This document shows, piece by piece, positions 31,246-40,372 of a stretch of DNA of 54,769 bases. The notes below the pieces were generated by a model. That model saw only the letters and a program-made list of their open reading frames with translations. It was not told where the DNA came from and did no database searches. The number at the start of each line of letters is the position of its first letter. The stretch's first letter is position 1. The stretch covers positions 1 to 54,769 of the IMG/VR virus record IMGVR_UViG_3300021131_000008; one strand, written 5' to 3'. This DNA is from a virus. Both the position numbers and the translations under genes were made by a program.

Positions 31246-31806
31246 ATGCCAAGCAAATCACCTGCGCAGCATCGTTTAATGGAAGCCGCCGCGCATACCA
31301 AAGGTGGTTTTGGAGGCGTTTCTCAAAAAGTAGGCAAAGAGTTTGCAAACGCTGACAAAAATAAAAAGTTTAGCAAAGGCGGGTTGTATGATAATATACA
31401 TGCTAAGCAAGAAAGAATAGCGCATGGTTCTAAAGAGCGTATGCGTAAGCCAAATAGTAAAGGCGCACCCACATCTGCAGATTTTAAAGCTGCTGCAAAA
31501 ACAGCTAAAATGTCAAAAGGTGGCGGCCCAAGATTGTCTGTAAGTCGCGGTGAAAAGTTATCCACAAGTCGAGGCGCAGGTTTAACACAAAAAGGCCGCG
31601 ATAAGTTTAATAGAGCTACAGGTAGTCATCTTCAAGCACCACAAGCCCATGGATCAAGACATGATTCTTTTTGCGCTCGAATGAGTGGAATGGCTGGGCC
31701 TATGAAAGATGAAAAAGGAAGACCAACTCGAAAAGCAGCGTCACTGCGTCGATGGCACTGCGCCGACGGTGGAAAAGTCAAAAAACATGACATAAAAGGT
31801 TGGTAA
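31246..31806 (+). CDS. DUF6321-like basic protein with KGG motifs
   Basis: 186 residues, basic. The C-terminal half has GLTQKGRDKFNRATGSHLQ, DSFCARMSGMAGPMKDEKGR and PTRKAASLRRWHC, the signature of a phage family listed as DUF6321. The N-terminal half carries HTKGGFGG, FSKGGLYDN and MSKGGGPRL, plus IAHGSKERMRKPNSKGAPTS. The Cys and His near the end may bind metal. It is likely a virion or DNA-associated protein. Confidence 0.65.
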   Translation: MPSKSPAQHRLMEAAAHTKGGFGGVSQKVGKEFANADKNKKFSKGGLYDNIHAKQERIAHGSKERMRKPNSKGAPTSADFKAAAKTAKMSKGGGPRLSVSRGEKLSTSRGAGLTQKGRDKFNRATGSHLQAPQAHGSRHDSFCARMSGMAGPMKDEKGRPTRKAASLRRWHCADGGKVKKHDIKGW

Positions 31807-32865
31807 ATGAGCACTTCAGGCACCGTTGGCCAAACCGTTATTACCGTTCAACAACTGATTGATAGTGGCGCACGCCGAGCAGGCAAATTAGCTGAAGAAC
31901 TGACCGTAGAGCAAGTACAGGCTGCTAAACAAAGTCTTTACTACCTATTGTCCAATCTAGCTAATATGGGCATACAATACTGGTGCATTGTAAAAAATGT
32001 TGTCGGAATGCTGCCTGATAAATATATTTATACTCTACCGGTAGGCACAATTGATGTGCTTAACTCAAACTATCGCACCGTTACTTACATCAACACGGTA
32101 ATATCCAGTTCTTCAGGCGTTACGGCCAACGCTTTTGATGGTGTAGGGCAAAATATCTGTCAATTAACTACTAATACCGGCAACATTGGCGTTAGCAACG
32201 GCACTAGTGGGCCTGTTTATATTGCCACCATAGGTATATTACCTGCAATAACCGGCATAGTCACTGTTCAATTACAATATTCTTACGATGGCATAACTTG
32301 GGTTACAATTTATTCGCCTGGAGCGGTGAGCTGGGTAACAAATCAATGGATTTATTATGATTTAGACCCGTCAGCAACGGCTACTTACTGGCGTATTTTG
32401 CAAACCAGTGGCCCAAATATGGGTTTTTATCAAGTGGCGTTTGGTACTGCGCCGATGGAAATACCTTTGGCACGATTAAATCGTGACGATTACACCAACC
32501 TGCCTAACAAAAACTTTACTAATAATCGCCCGTTGCAGTACTGGTTTGATAGAACTATACCGCAACCGTCTATGTATCTGTGGCCTACGCCTAATACCAT
32601 ACAGCCTCAGATTGTGGCGTGGTGTCATCGGCAGATTCAGGATGTAGGAACCTTATCAGGCTCAATAGAAATACCGCAGCGATGGTATCTGGCCATTCAG
32701 AATATGTTATCGCACCAAATGGCCATGGAACTTCCAGGCGTCGACCCAAATCGAATTACGTATTGCGAACAGCAAGCCGATAAGTACTGGGCTATGGCAG
32801 AACAAGAAGAAAGAGACAAGTCTCCAATTTATTTTGCGCCTAATATTGCGCCATATACAGCATGA
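31807..32865 (+). CDS. Head-tail adaptor-like protein with inserted jelly-roll domain
   Basis: 352 residues. The N-terminal helical part (TVQQLIDSGARRAGKLAEEL to QYWCIVKNVV) and the C-terminal helical part (RWYLAIQNMLSHQMAMELPG onward) look like one neck/adaptor protein. Between them, residues about 100-215 form a beta domain with VQLQYSYDGITWVTIY and TYWRILQTSG, which resembles an F5/8-type carbohydrate-binding fold. The insert probably decorates the neck. It overlaps the next gene by 4 nt. Confidence 0.6.
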   Translation: MSTSGTVGQTVITVQQLIDSGARRAGKLAEELTVEQVQAAKQSLYYLLSNLANMGIQYWCIVKNVVGMLPDKYIYTLPVGTIDVLNSNYRTVTYINTVISSSSGVTANAFDGVGQNICQLTTNTGNIGVSNGTSGPVYIATIGILPAITGIVTVQLQYSYDGITWVTIYSPGAVSWVTNQWIYYDLDPSATATYWRILQTSGPNMGFYQVAFGTAPMEIPLARLNRDDYTNLPNKNFTNNRPLQYWFDRTIPQPSMYLWPTPNTIQPQIVAWCHRQIQDVGTLSGSIEIPQRWYLAIQNMLSHQMAMELPGVDPNRITYCEQQADKYWAMAEQEERDKSPIYFAPNIAPYTA

Positions 32866-33209
32866 GCGTTTGGCTAGACACTAGGGGCAATACAGTATTA
32901 AGCATCGTCATATGCGATAGATGTAAAATGAAGCGTGCGTATGACGATTGTCTTAATGATATTAACTTTCCAGGGCTTAGAGTTTGCAAATATGGTTGCG
33001 CTGATAAAAAAGACCCTTATCGATTACCTGCTCGACAGCCTGAAAAGATTGCTATTCGTTTTCCTCGCCCTGATGCTGATATTGCTGTTTATAATAATCA
33101 AATTATCACTAGCGGTAACGATGCATATGTTTTGGCTGCCGAACAGACTACTCAACCGGTTAACGGCAATCAAGAATTGATTACAAAGACTCCACAAAAC
33201 AATGTCTAA
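32862..33209 (+). CDS. Small zinc-ribbon-like phage protein
   Basis: 115 residues. Cys pairs CDRCKMKRAYDDC and CKYGCADKKDPYRLPARQ suggest a zinc-binding knuckle pair; a charged, flexible tail follows (RFPRPDADIAV). This type is frequently found beside adaptor and fibre genes in large podoviruses. The role is unknown. Overlaps of 4 and 8 nt link it to its neighbours. Confidence 0.65.
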   Translation: MSVWLDTRGNTVLSIVICDRCKMKRAYDDCLNDINFPGLRVCKYGCADKKDPYRLPARQPEKIAIRFPRPDADIAVYNNQIITSGNDAYVLAAEQTTQPVNGNQELITKTPQNNV

Positions 33210-35574
33210 CGTAACCATTAGCGAATTACCAACCGCACAGACCATAACTGGTACTGAGTTGGTGCCCGTACAGCAAAATGGACTGACAGTTCAGACCACT
33301 GTATCGGCTATTACCAACTCACCAGTGCAGACGCAAACATTTATAACTGTCAATACTGAGTCGACTTTGCCTAATAGTCGATATTTAGGTACAGGCACAG
33401 GTTTAACTACTACCGATGGGGGCATACAAGGCAAATTATCTGTTAATTTGACCGGTGCGCCACTATCGTTAGTTACTTCAGGCACTGGAATACAGGTTAA
33501 AACAAGTTCAACGGCGCTCTCAGCGCGTCTTTTAACTTTCTCAGGCACTGGCCTCACTATAACTAACCCTGACGGCATATTGGGTAATCCGACCTTTGCT
33601 TTTTCAGGCGTTATGGCTAATTTATCAACATTTTCAGGCACTGGATTACTAGGTATTAATGGCACTACCATTCAAAACCTTACCATTACTGGCACAACCA
33701 ATCAGACTGCAATTACTAATGGCAATGGCGCGTCAGGAAACCCTGTCATTGGGCTAGCTAATAACCCTGTTATCCCTGGAACTGCCAGTTTAACCATCCC
33801 AGTGGGCGCAACAGCGGCTCGACCGGTTGCTACAACTAGCGGGATGATACGTTATAACAGCGATCTTCAACAGTTTGAAGGTTATAACAATATTGGCTGG
33901 AGTCAGTTTTCATTATCAGGTGGCGTTACTTCATTTAGTGGCGGCTCAACTGGTTTTTCGCCTTCATTAGCTACTACAGGGGCTGTAACGCTTGGCGGGA
34001 CCTTACTACCGGCCAGCGGGGGCACCGGAGCGAATACTCTTACCGGTTATGTGTATGGTAATGGTACCAGCGTGATGACCGCCGCTACGACCATCCCTAC
34101 AACAGCTTTAAGTGGGACGATTAGTAACGCGCAGTTAGCCAATAGCGCAATTACAATAAACGGTAATTCCGTGTCTTTAGGTGGTTCTACAACGGTTACG
34201 GCTAGCACAACTAGCACTTTGACTATAGGAACTGGACTATCAGGCACTTCGTTTAATGGCTCTTCTCCAGTCACTATTGCCATAGACTCTACGGTAGCAA
34301 CGCTTACCGGATCCCAAGTCTTAACGAATAAGTCAATTAGCGGTGCTACTAATACCTTATCTAGTATAGCTAATGCATCTCTTACGAATAGCGCGATTAC
34401 CATCAACGGCACTTCTACGAGTCTTGGTGGGTCAATTAACGTAGGAACTGTGACTTCTGTAACGTCCTCGACTTTAACAGTTGCAGGCACTTCAGCAGTT
34501 CCGACGATTAACCTAACTTCTGGCATAGTAACCGCAGGAACTACGGGTTCTGCTACGTTAATTCCAGTAGTTACTGTAGATACCTACGGGCGGGTAACGT
34601 CTATAACGACTGCCGCTAATCCTCAAGGAACGGTAACTTCGGTATCTGCGCTTACTTTAGGCACTACAGGCACTGACTTATCAAGCACTGTTGCTAATGG
34701 CACTACAACGCCTGTTATTACTTTAAACGTGCCTACCGCTTCAGCAAGTAATCGCGGTGCTTTAAGTTCTACGGATTGGACTACTTTTAATAATAAAGGC
34801 AGTGGCTCAGTTACGTCGGTAGCGCAGTCATTCACTGGCGGTTTAATTGCCGTTACTGGCTCGCCAATTACAACTAGCGGTACGTTGGCTTTAACGGTAG
34901 CAGGAACTTCTGGTGGAATACCTTATTTTTCTAGCGCCTCAACATGGGCAACATCGGCGGCACTTGCGGCTAGCGCTTTAGTGGTTGGTGGAGGGGCGGG
35001 TTTATCGCCTGCCACTATAACTACAGGAACAGGTGTAGTCACGGCTTTAGGCGTAGCAGTAGGCTCAGCAGGATCATTTGTAGTTAACGGTGGGGCGTTA
35101 GGAACGCCGTCAAGCGGAACAGTTACTAACCTAACTGGAACGGCAGGTATCAATATTACGGGAACTGCTCCTGCGGGAACTTTGACAGGAACAACGCTTA
35201 ATTCTACTGTTGTAACATCGAGCTTAACGACTGTCGGAACGATAGGAACAGGTGTCTGGAACGGCACAGCGGTGACTGTACCTTACGGTGGAACGGGTGT
35301 AGCAACGTTATCTGGATTAGCTTACGGTAACGGAACGAGTGCTTTTACAGCCGCCACAGCCGCACAGGTGGTATCGGTGATCGGCTCAACTGCGGTAACA
35401 AACGCAACCAATGCAGTAAATACTGGCATTACCGCCGCATCAACAGGCGCTACTAACTACTTAACTTTTGTAACTTCTACTTCTGGAAACTTACCACAAT
35501 TGGTAAACTCATCAATAACGGCAAACGCTGTAAATGGCACCATTACGGGTGGCGTTTCTGGTGGAGCATTTTAA
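33202..35574 (+). CDS. Repeat-rich tail fibre protein
   Basis: 790 residues, almost entirely Gly/Thr/Ser/Val beta repeats (for example LPASGGTGANTLTGYVYGNG and VPYGGTGVATLSGLAYGNGT). The N-terminus MSNVTISELPTAQTITGTEL with VPVQQNG is typical of the virion-attachment end of phage fibres. The C-terminus ends GGVSGGAF, like the protein at 41422. Long open frames on the opposite strand are a by-product of the repeats. Confidence 0.75.
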   Translation: MSNVTISELPTAQTITGTELVPVQQNGLTVQTTVSAITNSPVQTQTFITVNTESTLPNSRYLGTGTGLTTTDGGIQGKLSVNLTGAPLSLVTSGTGIQVKTSSTALSARLLTFSGTGLTITNPDGILGNPTFAFSGVMANLSTFSGTGLLGINGTTIQNLTITGTTNQTAITNGNGASGNPVIGLANNPVIPGTASLTIPVGATAARPVATTSGMIRYNSDLQQFEGYNNIGWSQFSLSGGVTSFSGGSTGFSPSLATTGAVTLGGTLLPASGGTGANTLTGYVYGNGTSVMTAATTIPTTALSGTISNAQLANSAITINGNSVSLGGSTTVTASTTSTLTIGTGLSGTSFNGSSPVTIAIDSTVATLTGSQVLTNKSISGATNTLSSIANASLTNSAITINGTSTSLGGSINVGTVTSVTSSTLTVAGTSAVPTINLTSGIVTAGTTGSATLIPVVTVDTYGRVTSITTAANPQGTVTSVSALTLGTTGTDLSSTVANGTTTPVITLNVPTASASNRGALSSTDWTTFNNKGSGSVTSVAQSFTGGLIAVTGSPITTSGTLALTVAGTSGGIPYFSSASTWATSAALAASALVVGGGAGLSPATITTGTGVVTALGVAVGSAGSFVVNGGALGTPSSGTVTNLTGTAGINITGTAPAGTLTGTTLNSTVVTSSLTTVGTIGTGVWNGTAVTVPYGGTGVATLSGLAYGNGTSAFTAATAAQVVSVIGSTAVTNATNAVNTGITAASTGATNYLTFVTSTSGNLPQLVNSSITANAVNGTITGGVSGGAF

Positions 35575-35583
35575 GGAAAAATC

Positions 35584-38346
35584 ATGGCACAAAGCGGATA
35601 TACCCCAATCCTGATCTACGCAAGTGGAACAACTACAAACGTGCCTTTAGCGGCTAACTTAACAAGTAGCGCATCAGGCGCGGAGTTAGCACTTAACTAC
35701 GTTGATGGTAAGTTGTTCTACAAAGACAATGCAGGCGTAGTCCAGACTCTAGCTACAAAGTCTTCAACTTCAGGTGTATTTACGTCAGTCACCGACTCCG
35801 GCCTTACTTCTGGGCGTGTTACATACGCAACAACTGGTGGGCTTTTAACTGACTCTGCTAACTTGACGTTTAACGGCACTACGCTGACTGCCAACACACT
35901 GAATCTGACAAACGCACTGGGAACAACTTACGGCGGCACAGGATTGGGCTCGTACACCGCAGGCGACCTCACGTACTACTCCTCTGGCACGGCGTTTTCC
36001 AAGCTAGCAATCGGTACGTCAGGGCAGATACTTACCTCAACGGGCTCGGCTCCACAGTGGTCTACGCTGTCTGGCGTGGCGGTTACTACCTTCTCTGCGG
36101 GCACAACCGGCTTCACACCCTCAAGCGCAACATCAGGCGCAGTTACTTTGGCTGGAACGCTTGCCACAACCAACGGCGGCACAGGACTGACATCCTTTAC
36201 TGCTAACGGAGTTGTTTACGCCTCAAGTTCTAGTGCATTGGCTACTGGCTCTGCGCTTACTTTTAATGGAAGCAATTTCAAACTCACAGGTTCAGATAAC
36301 AACAACCTTGTTTACTCTGCAAACTCAAATGGCACTACAAGTATCAGGATGCAGTCAAATGCGGCAGGTAATTATTTAGTTGCCGCAGGTGCAGACCCTT
36401 TATATTTCCAAAATGCAAGTGCATCAGGTGTCATGGTGTTTGCGCCTGCATCATCTACAGAACAAATGCGCCTGACCAGCACAGGTCTGGGTATTGGTAC
36501 AAGTAGTCCTAGTAACCCTTTGCACGTTATAGGTTCAATTCTTACATCTAACACTTCAGGAAATGCTTATTTACAAGCATTATCAACAAATAATGGTTCT
36601 TCAGCCTATTTCAGAAGTACCGCTAACACCATTGGTGGAACTGCACAAACATGGTATGTTGGTCAAAATTTATCAGGAAATGCTGGTGCGTTTGAAATTT
36701 ATGATTCTGCTTTAGGTGGTGATTTATTGAATAGCCCAGCTGGTTCTGGTAACTTAGGATTAGGAGTTACTCCTATTGCTTGGGGAAGTTCGCACACGGC
36801 TTTTCAAGTTGGTGCTAGAGCCGCTTTATGGGCTGAAAAATCAGCAGGTAATACATATCTAAGCAACAACACATTTTATGACGGTACAAGTTATAAATAC
36901 ATTGGGACAGCGGCGGCTTCTCAATACACTCAAAACGCAGGTTCACATTTGTGGCTGACAGCCCCCTCCGGCACAGCAGGAAACGCCATTACCTTCACCC
37001 AAGCAATGACTCTTGATAGTAGCGGTCGGCTTGGTATAGGAACATCAAGCCCTACATCAACACTTACAGTTGCGGGAACAATAACCGCGATAAGTGGAAT
37101 AACTCCGGCTTATGTTGGTTACGTTCCTACAGGAGCGGGTGTTTTTGTTTCACCAACTGTTAATGCGGCAAGCAATTCTTCTGCTCCAAATGCCGCCGAA
37201 ACAGTGTTGACACTTACAAGAAGTGGAGTAACAGGTCAAGTTTATCCAAGTGTTGCTGAGTTTCAAATATCAAAAACCACAACCGACCTTTACGGTAGTA
37301 CAAAACTTGGTATTAAACTATTAAGTACAGATAATGTTTCTTTTATAACTCCGCTTACATTATCTGCATCGGCCGCAGGTAGCAGTGTTGCTGTCACGGG
37401 AACGCTGAGTGCGACGGGAACAAGCACTTTAGCGGCAGTAAATGCCAGTGCATCTTGTTCCATTATTAACGGTGGCGGTAATCAATCAAATTTAAGAATA
37501 GGCAACGCTGTCCCTGTGACGTTGGACGTTGGGGTATATAACCCGTACTTCACTATTGCGGCAGGCGTGTTGACAACTGCTACTAACCACCCTTTAATTT
37601 TTGGCACAAACAACACAGAAGTTGGTCGTTTTGATACTAGCGGCAACTTAGGTATTGGGACAAGTAGTCCTAGCGGAAAACTGACTGTTGCAAACACTTA
37701 CACAAATACTTCTGATGCAACCATTGTTGCTAGCTCAAGTATTCCCGGTATTAACTTGCGAACTACATCTACTGGAAGATTTTCAATTTTTAGTAGTTAT
37801 TCAGCCAATAACAGCACATCATTTGTGGTTGGTACAGGAACAAATAATCCGTCATCAGAGTCTATTTTTATAGACCACACTACTGCCAATGTTAGGTTCG
37901 CTAACGCTATTTCTGTTGGCGGTGTAACTCCCGCCGCTTCCGGCGCTGGCATCACCTTTCCCGCCACGCAGTCTGCATCGTCAGACGCGAATACGCTGGA
38001 TGATTACGAAGAAGGAACGTGGACACCAACAGATGCTAGTGGGGCGGGTTTAACCTTTACAGTATCGTTTGCAAAATATACAAAAGTGGGAAGGGCTGTA
38101 TCTATACAAGGCGCTATTACATATCCAACAACGGCAAGCACTGTTACAGCCCAATTTACTGGGTTTCCATTTAATGCGGTCGATTCAATACAAATGTCTC
38201 TTATCTATACAGATGCTTCTGTTGCAACTTTTACTTATTTATCTGGGAACACAACAAACGTATATCCACTTATACCGGGGGTTAATATAACTAACGCAAC
38301 ATTAAGTGGGAAACTTATTTCTTTTGCTGGAACATATTTTGTTTAA
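35584..38346 (+). CDS. Large tail fibre / receptor-binding protein
   Basis: 920 residues. The N-terminus (MAQSGYTPILIYASGTTTNV, then AELALNYVDGKLFYKDNAG) is a common fibre attachment domain. The shaft has GGTG repeats and three copies of LGIGTSSPxxxLxV (about 300, 480 and 690). The C-terminus from about residue 805 has LDDYEEGTWTPTDASGAG and YTKVGRAVSIQGAI, a receptor-binding module shared by many phages. Base composition changes along the gene, with more GC-rich blocks near 35900-36200 and 37930-38030, consistent with mosaic exchange. Confidence 0.8.
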   Translation: MAQSGYTPILIYASGTTTNVPLAANLTSSASGAELALNYVDGKLFYKDNAGVVQTLATKSSTSGVFTSVTDSGLTSGRVTYATTGGLLTDSANLTFNGTTLTANTLNLTNALGTTYGGTGLGSYTAGDLTYYSSGTAFSKLAIGTSGQILTSTGSAPQWSTLSGVAVTTFSAGTTGFTPSSATSGAVTLAGTLATTNGGTGLTSFTANGVVYASSSSALATGSALTFNGSNFKLTGSDNNNLVYSANSNGTTSIRMQSNAAGNYLVAAGADPLYFQNASASGVMVFAPASSTEQMRLTSTGLGIGTSSPSNPLHVIGSILTSNTSGNAYLQALSTNNGSSAYFRSTANTIGGTAQTWYVGQNLSGNAGAFEIYDSALGGDLLNSPAGSGNLGLGVTPIAWGSSHTAFQVGARAALWAEKSAGNTYLSNNTFYDGTSYKYIGTAAASQYTQNAGSHLWLTAPSGTAGNAITFTQAMTLDSSGRLGIGTSSPTSTLTVAGTITAISGITPAYVGYVPTGAGVFVSPTVNAASNSSAPNAAETVLTLTRSGVTGQVYPSVAEFQISKTTTDLYGSTKLGIKLLSTDNVSFITPLTLSASAAGSSVAVTGTLSATGTSTLAAVNASASCSIINGGGNQSNLRIGNAVPVTLDVGVYNPYFTIAAGVLTTATNHPLIFGTNNTEVGRFDTSGNLGIGTSSPSGKLTVANTYTNTSDATIVASSSIPGINLRTTSTGRFSIFSSYSANNSTSFVVGTGTNNPSSESIFIDHTTANVRFANAISVGGVTPAASGAGITFPATQSASSDANTLDDYEEGTWTPTDASGAGLTFTVSFAKYTKVGRAVSIQGAITYPTTASTVTAQFTGFPFNAVDSIQMSLIYTDASVATFTYLSGNTTNVYPLIPGVNITNATLSGKLISFAGTYFV

Positions 38347-38395
38347 TTAACTGCATTGGATTATGCAGTCGGACACTTAACTTAAAAGGAAAATC

Positions 38396-38653
38396 ATGTC
38401 AATCACCAAATCAACCACTGTTGACCAAATAACCATCACCGAAAACGGCATCATTCTTTACCGTGAAGCCACACGCATCATTGAGGACGGAACTGAACTG
38501 ACCAAAACCTACCACCGCAACAGCCTGACGCCAGCGCAAGACCTGACGGGCATCCCTGCCAATGTCGTTGCTCATTGCAATGTAGCTTGGACTGCTGAAG
38601 TCATTGCGGCTTATCAAGCCCAAGTAGCATCTCAACGTAACCAAGGAGTTTAA
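38396..38653 (+). CDS. Small fibre-associated protein
   Basis: 85 residues: VDQITITENGIILYREATRI, GTELTKTYHRNSLTPAQDL and an Ala/Gln-rich helix. This type is commonly encoded right after tail fibres and may be an assembly chaperone or a minor tail protein. RBS AAAAGGAAAATC precedes the ATG. Confidence 0.6.
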   Translation: MSITKSTTVDQITITENGIILYREATRIIEDGTELTKTYHRNSLTPAQDLTGIPANVVAHCNVAWTAEVIAAYQAQVASQRNQGV

Positions 38654-38655
38654 AA

Positions 38656-38976
38656 ATGAATACATATGTTTGGACAGTAACCGCAATGGACAGCTACCCA
38701 ACGTCCCCACAACCTGATTGCGTGTTCAATACGCACTGGACATGCTCAGGCACAGATGGCACATATAACGCATCCGTTTATACCACCACAGCGATACCGT
38801 ATAACTCGGCAGAACCGTATATCCCTTACGCGCAACTAACGCAAGCAGAAGTGTTGGCGTGGGTTTATGAAAACGGTGTGGATAAAGTGACGGTTGAGGC
38901 GGCGGTAGGACAGCAGTTAGCTAATTTACAAAATCCTCCGGTAGTGACATTACCACTGCCGTGGGTAGTAGGGTAA
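38656..38976 (+). CDS. Small conserved phage protein (DUF7936-like)
   Basis: 106 residues. MNTYVWTVTAMDSYPTSPQP, VFNTHWTCSGTDGTYNASVY and QLTQAEVLAWVYENGVDKVT form a pattern I associate with a small phage family (DUF7936-like), usually next to fibres. It may be a fibre tip or assembly factor. It starts two bases after the previous stop. Confidence 0.6.
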   Translation: MNTYVWTVTAMDSYPTSPQPDCVFNTHWTCSGTDGTYNASVYTTTAIPYNSAEPYIPYAQLTQAEVLAWVYENGVDKVTVEAAVGQQLANLQNPPVVTLPLPWVVG

Positions 38977-39013
38977 AGGACTGCCCTTTCAGTCCATAGT
39001 AAGGAGAATAGTG

Positions 39014-39241
39014 ATGAGTCAAGACACGAAAAAAACTCAGATAACTATAGATGGTGTAGATTTTTTGTACGAAGACATGACGCAAGAACAGCAGATGCTA
39101 GTACAGCATACCGAGGATTTAACCCGAAAGATTGGTTCAGCACAGTTTAATCTTGACCAACTTAATGTCGGAAAACAAGCCTTTGTTAATCTGCTCAAAG
39201 AATCTTTAACGAAACCTGTAGAAGAAAAGGTAGTTAACTAA
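39014..39241 (+). CDS. Small helical protein (DUF6447-like)
   Basis: 75 residues from ATG 39014 (AAGGAG upstream; the GTG just before it is less likely). ITIDGVDFLYEDMTQEQQML is followed by a helix that includes IGSAQFNLDQLNVGKQAFVN. It resembles a small phage family, usually just before the lysis genes. The function is unknown. Confidence 0.6.
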   Translation: MSQDTKKTQITIDGVDFLYEDMTQEQQMLVQHTEDLTRKIGSAQFNLDQLNVGKQAFVNLLKESLTKPVEEKVVN

Positions 39242-39475
39242 ATGGACTGGCAAATTTATCTTAACATTGCAGTAGCAATAGGGTCAGCGATTGTTGGGTG
39301 GTGGTGCAAACAAGTGTGGGATGCTACCCAAAGCCTTAAGACTTCGGTGCAAAAGATTGAGGTAGATTTGCCAACTTACTATGTACGTAAGACGGATATG
39401 GATACGCGGTTTGATAAATTAGAATCAATGTTAGATAAGATTTTTGATAAGCTAGACAAAAAGGTGGATAAATGA
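39242..39475 (+). CDS. Membrane-anchored coiled-coil protein of the lysis cassette
   Basis: 77 residues. One N-terminal membrane span (IYLNIAVAIGSAIVGWWC), then a hydrophilic coiled coil with VDLPTYYVRKTDMDTRFDKL and MLDKIFDKLDKK. It could be a spanin-like or holin-accessory protein. It begins on the base after the previous stop and overlaps the next gene by 4 nt. Confidence 0.6.
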   Translation: MDWQIYLNIAVAIGSAIVGWWCKQVWDATQSLKTSVQKIEVDLPTYYVRKTDMDTRFDKLESMLDKIFDKLDKKVDK

Positions 39476-39663
39476 ACACATTAAAGTCAGCGTTAAAATC
39501 AAGAACGGTATTATTTGCTCTTTTAATAGCAATTCTTTCTGTGCTTCAAGGGTTTGTTTATATCCTCCCCATCACGCCTGTAAATCAAATGTACATCGGC
39601 CTTCTTGTTTCTGTAGCTGTAGTCTTCTTGCGTTTTATTACAACGACTCCGGTGATTAAATGA
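39472..39663 (+). CDS. Putative holin (two membrane spans)
   Basis: 63 residues with two hydrophobic spans (about 13-32 and 40-57), a short loop and a basic N-terminus (MNTLKSALKSR). Size, topology and position in the lysis cassette fit a class II-like holin that would permeabilise the inner membrane. Two other membrane proteins follow, so it is unclear which is the timer. Confidence 0.55.
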   Translation: MNTLKSALKSRTVLFALLIAILSVLQGFVYILPITPVNQMYIGLLVSVAVVFLRFITTTPVIK

Positions 39664-40154
39664 ATTGGCTTGCACAGATTGCCCCCACAATTGCAACCGC
39701 AGTTGGTGGCCCTTTAGGAGGACTCGCATATGAAACAATTAGCAAAGTTATGGGCATTGGTCAAGATGACGCTAAAAAAATGTTGGACGAAGGTAAGCTC
39801 TCTGGTGACCAAATCGCATCTTTACAGCAAGCTGAAATAGCTCTTAAAGCAAAAGCCCAAGAACTAGGATTGGACTTTGAAAAGCTGTCGGTTGAAGACC
39901 GTAAATCAGCGCGGGATATGCAAGTAGCAACGAAGTCATGGTTACCGCCTACCTTAGCAATATTAGTGACTATAGGTTTTTTTAGTATATTGACAGGGCT
40001 AATGTTGGGGAGGGTGGAACATGGTGCTGAAATTGATATTATGCTTGGTTCTCTTGGTACCGCTTGGACTGGCATTATTGCTTTTTATTTTGGGTCTAGC
40101 TCTAGCTCTCAAAAGAAAGATGCGATGATTTATAACTCTACTCCTACAAAATGA
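39660..40154 (+). CDS. Holin of the 3TM / GTA-holin-like type
   Basis: 164 residues. It has an amphipathic N-terminus (PTIATAVGGPLGGLAYETIS), a soluble helical middle (LSVEDRKSARDMQVATKSW), then two membrane spans (about 94-117 and 128-147) and a Ser-rich tail. The DRKSARDMQ...W motif followed by spans is characteristic of the GTA-type 3TM holins. It lies in a run of overlapping lysis genes before the peptidase. Confidence 0.7.
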   Translation: MNWLAQIAPTIATAVGGPLGGLAYETISKVMGIGQDDAKKMLDEGKLSGDQIASLQQAEIALKAKAQELGLDFEKLSVEDRKSARDMQVATKSWLPPTLAILVTIGFFSILTGLMLGRVEHGAEIDIMLGSLGTAWTGIIAFYFGSSSSSQKKDAMIYNSTPTK

Positions 40155-40372
40155 CAATACAAGACAAAGTAATTTTGATTGCTACTGCATCATTATCGCT
40201 AATTGTATGCGCGATGCTAGCGATGTTCTGTTACGCGATAATAGACCCCAATACCGATGACGAAGAAGTTTTTACAATTATAGGCCCAAGTTTTCAAGTT
40301 ATTGTCGGTGGATTTATTGGGCTAGTAACTGGAATAAAAATAGGTAAAAAAAATAATGAAACTGACAGCTAA
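40151..40372 (+). CDS. Small membrane protein of the lysis cassette
   Basis: 73 residues with two predicted spans (about 7-31 and 43-62) separated by an acidic loop (DPNTDDEEVF). It overlaps the preceding holin-like gene and the following peptidase gene. A holin, antiholin or spanin component is possible. Confidence 0.55.
   Translation: MTIQDKVILIATASLSLIVCAMLAMFCYAIIDPNTDDEEVFTIIGPSFQVIVGGFIGLVTGIKIGKKNNETDS

Noticed and set aside
33291-35267. Long minus-strand open frames (up to 159 codons) under the fibre gene
   Set aside because: They are antisense to a Thr/Gly/Ser/Val-repeat fibre; the codon pattern keeps the opposite strand open. Products are Val/Pro-rich with no domain and no ribosome site at their starts.
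38978-38995. GGACTG/CAGTCC stem-loop before the lysis cassette
   Set aside because: Six pairs with no T-run; could be a minor RNA structure but not a supported terminator.
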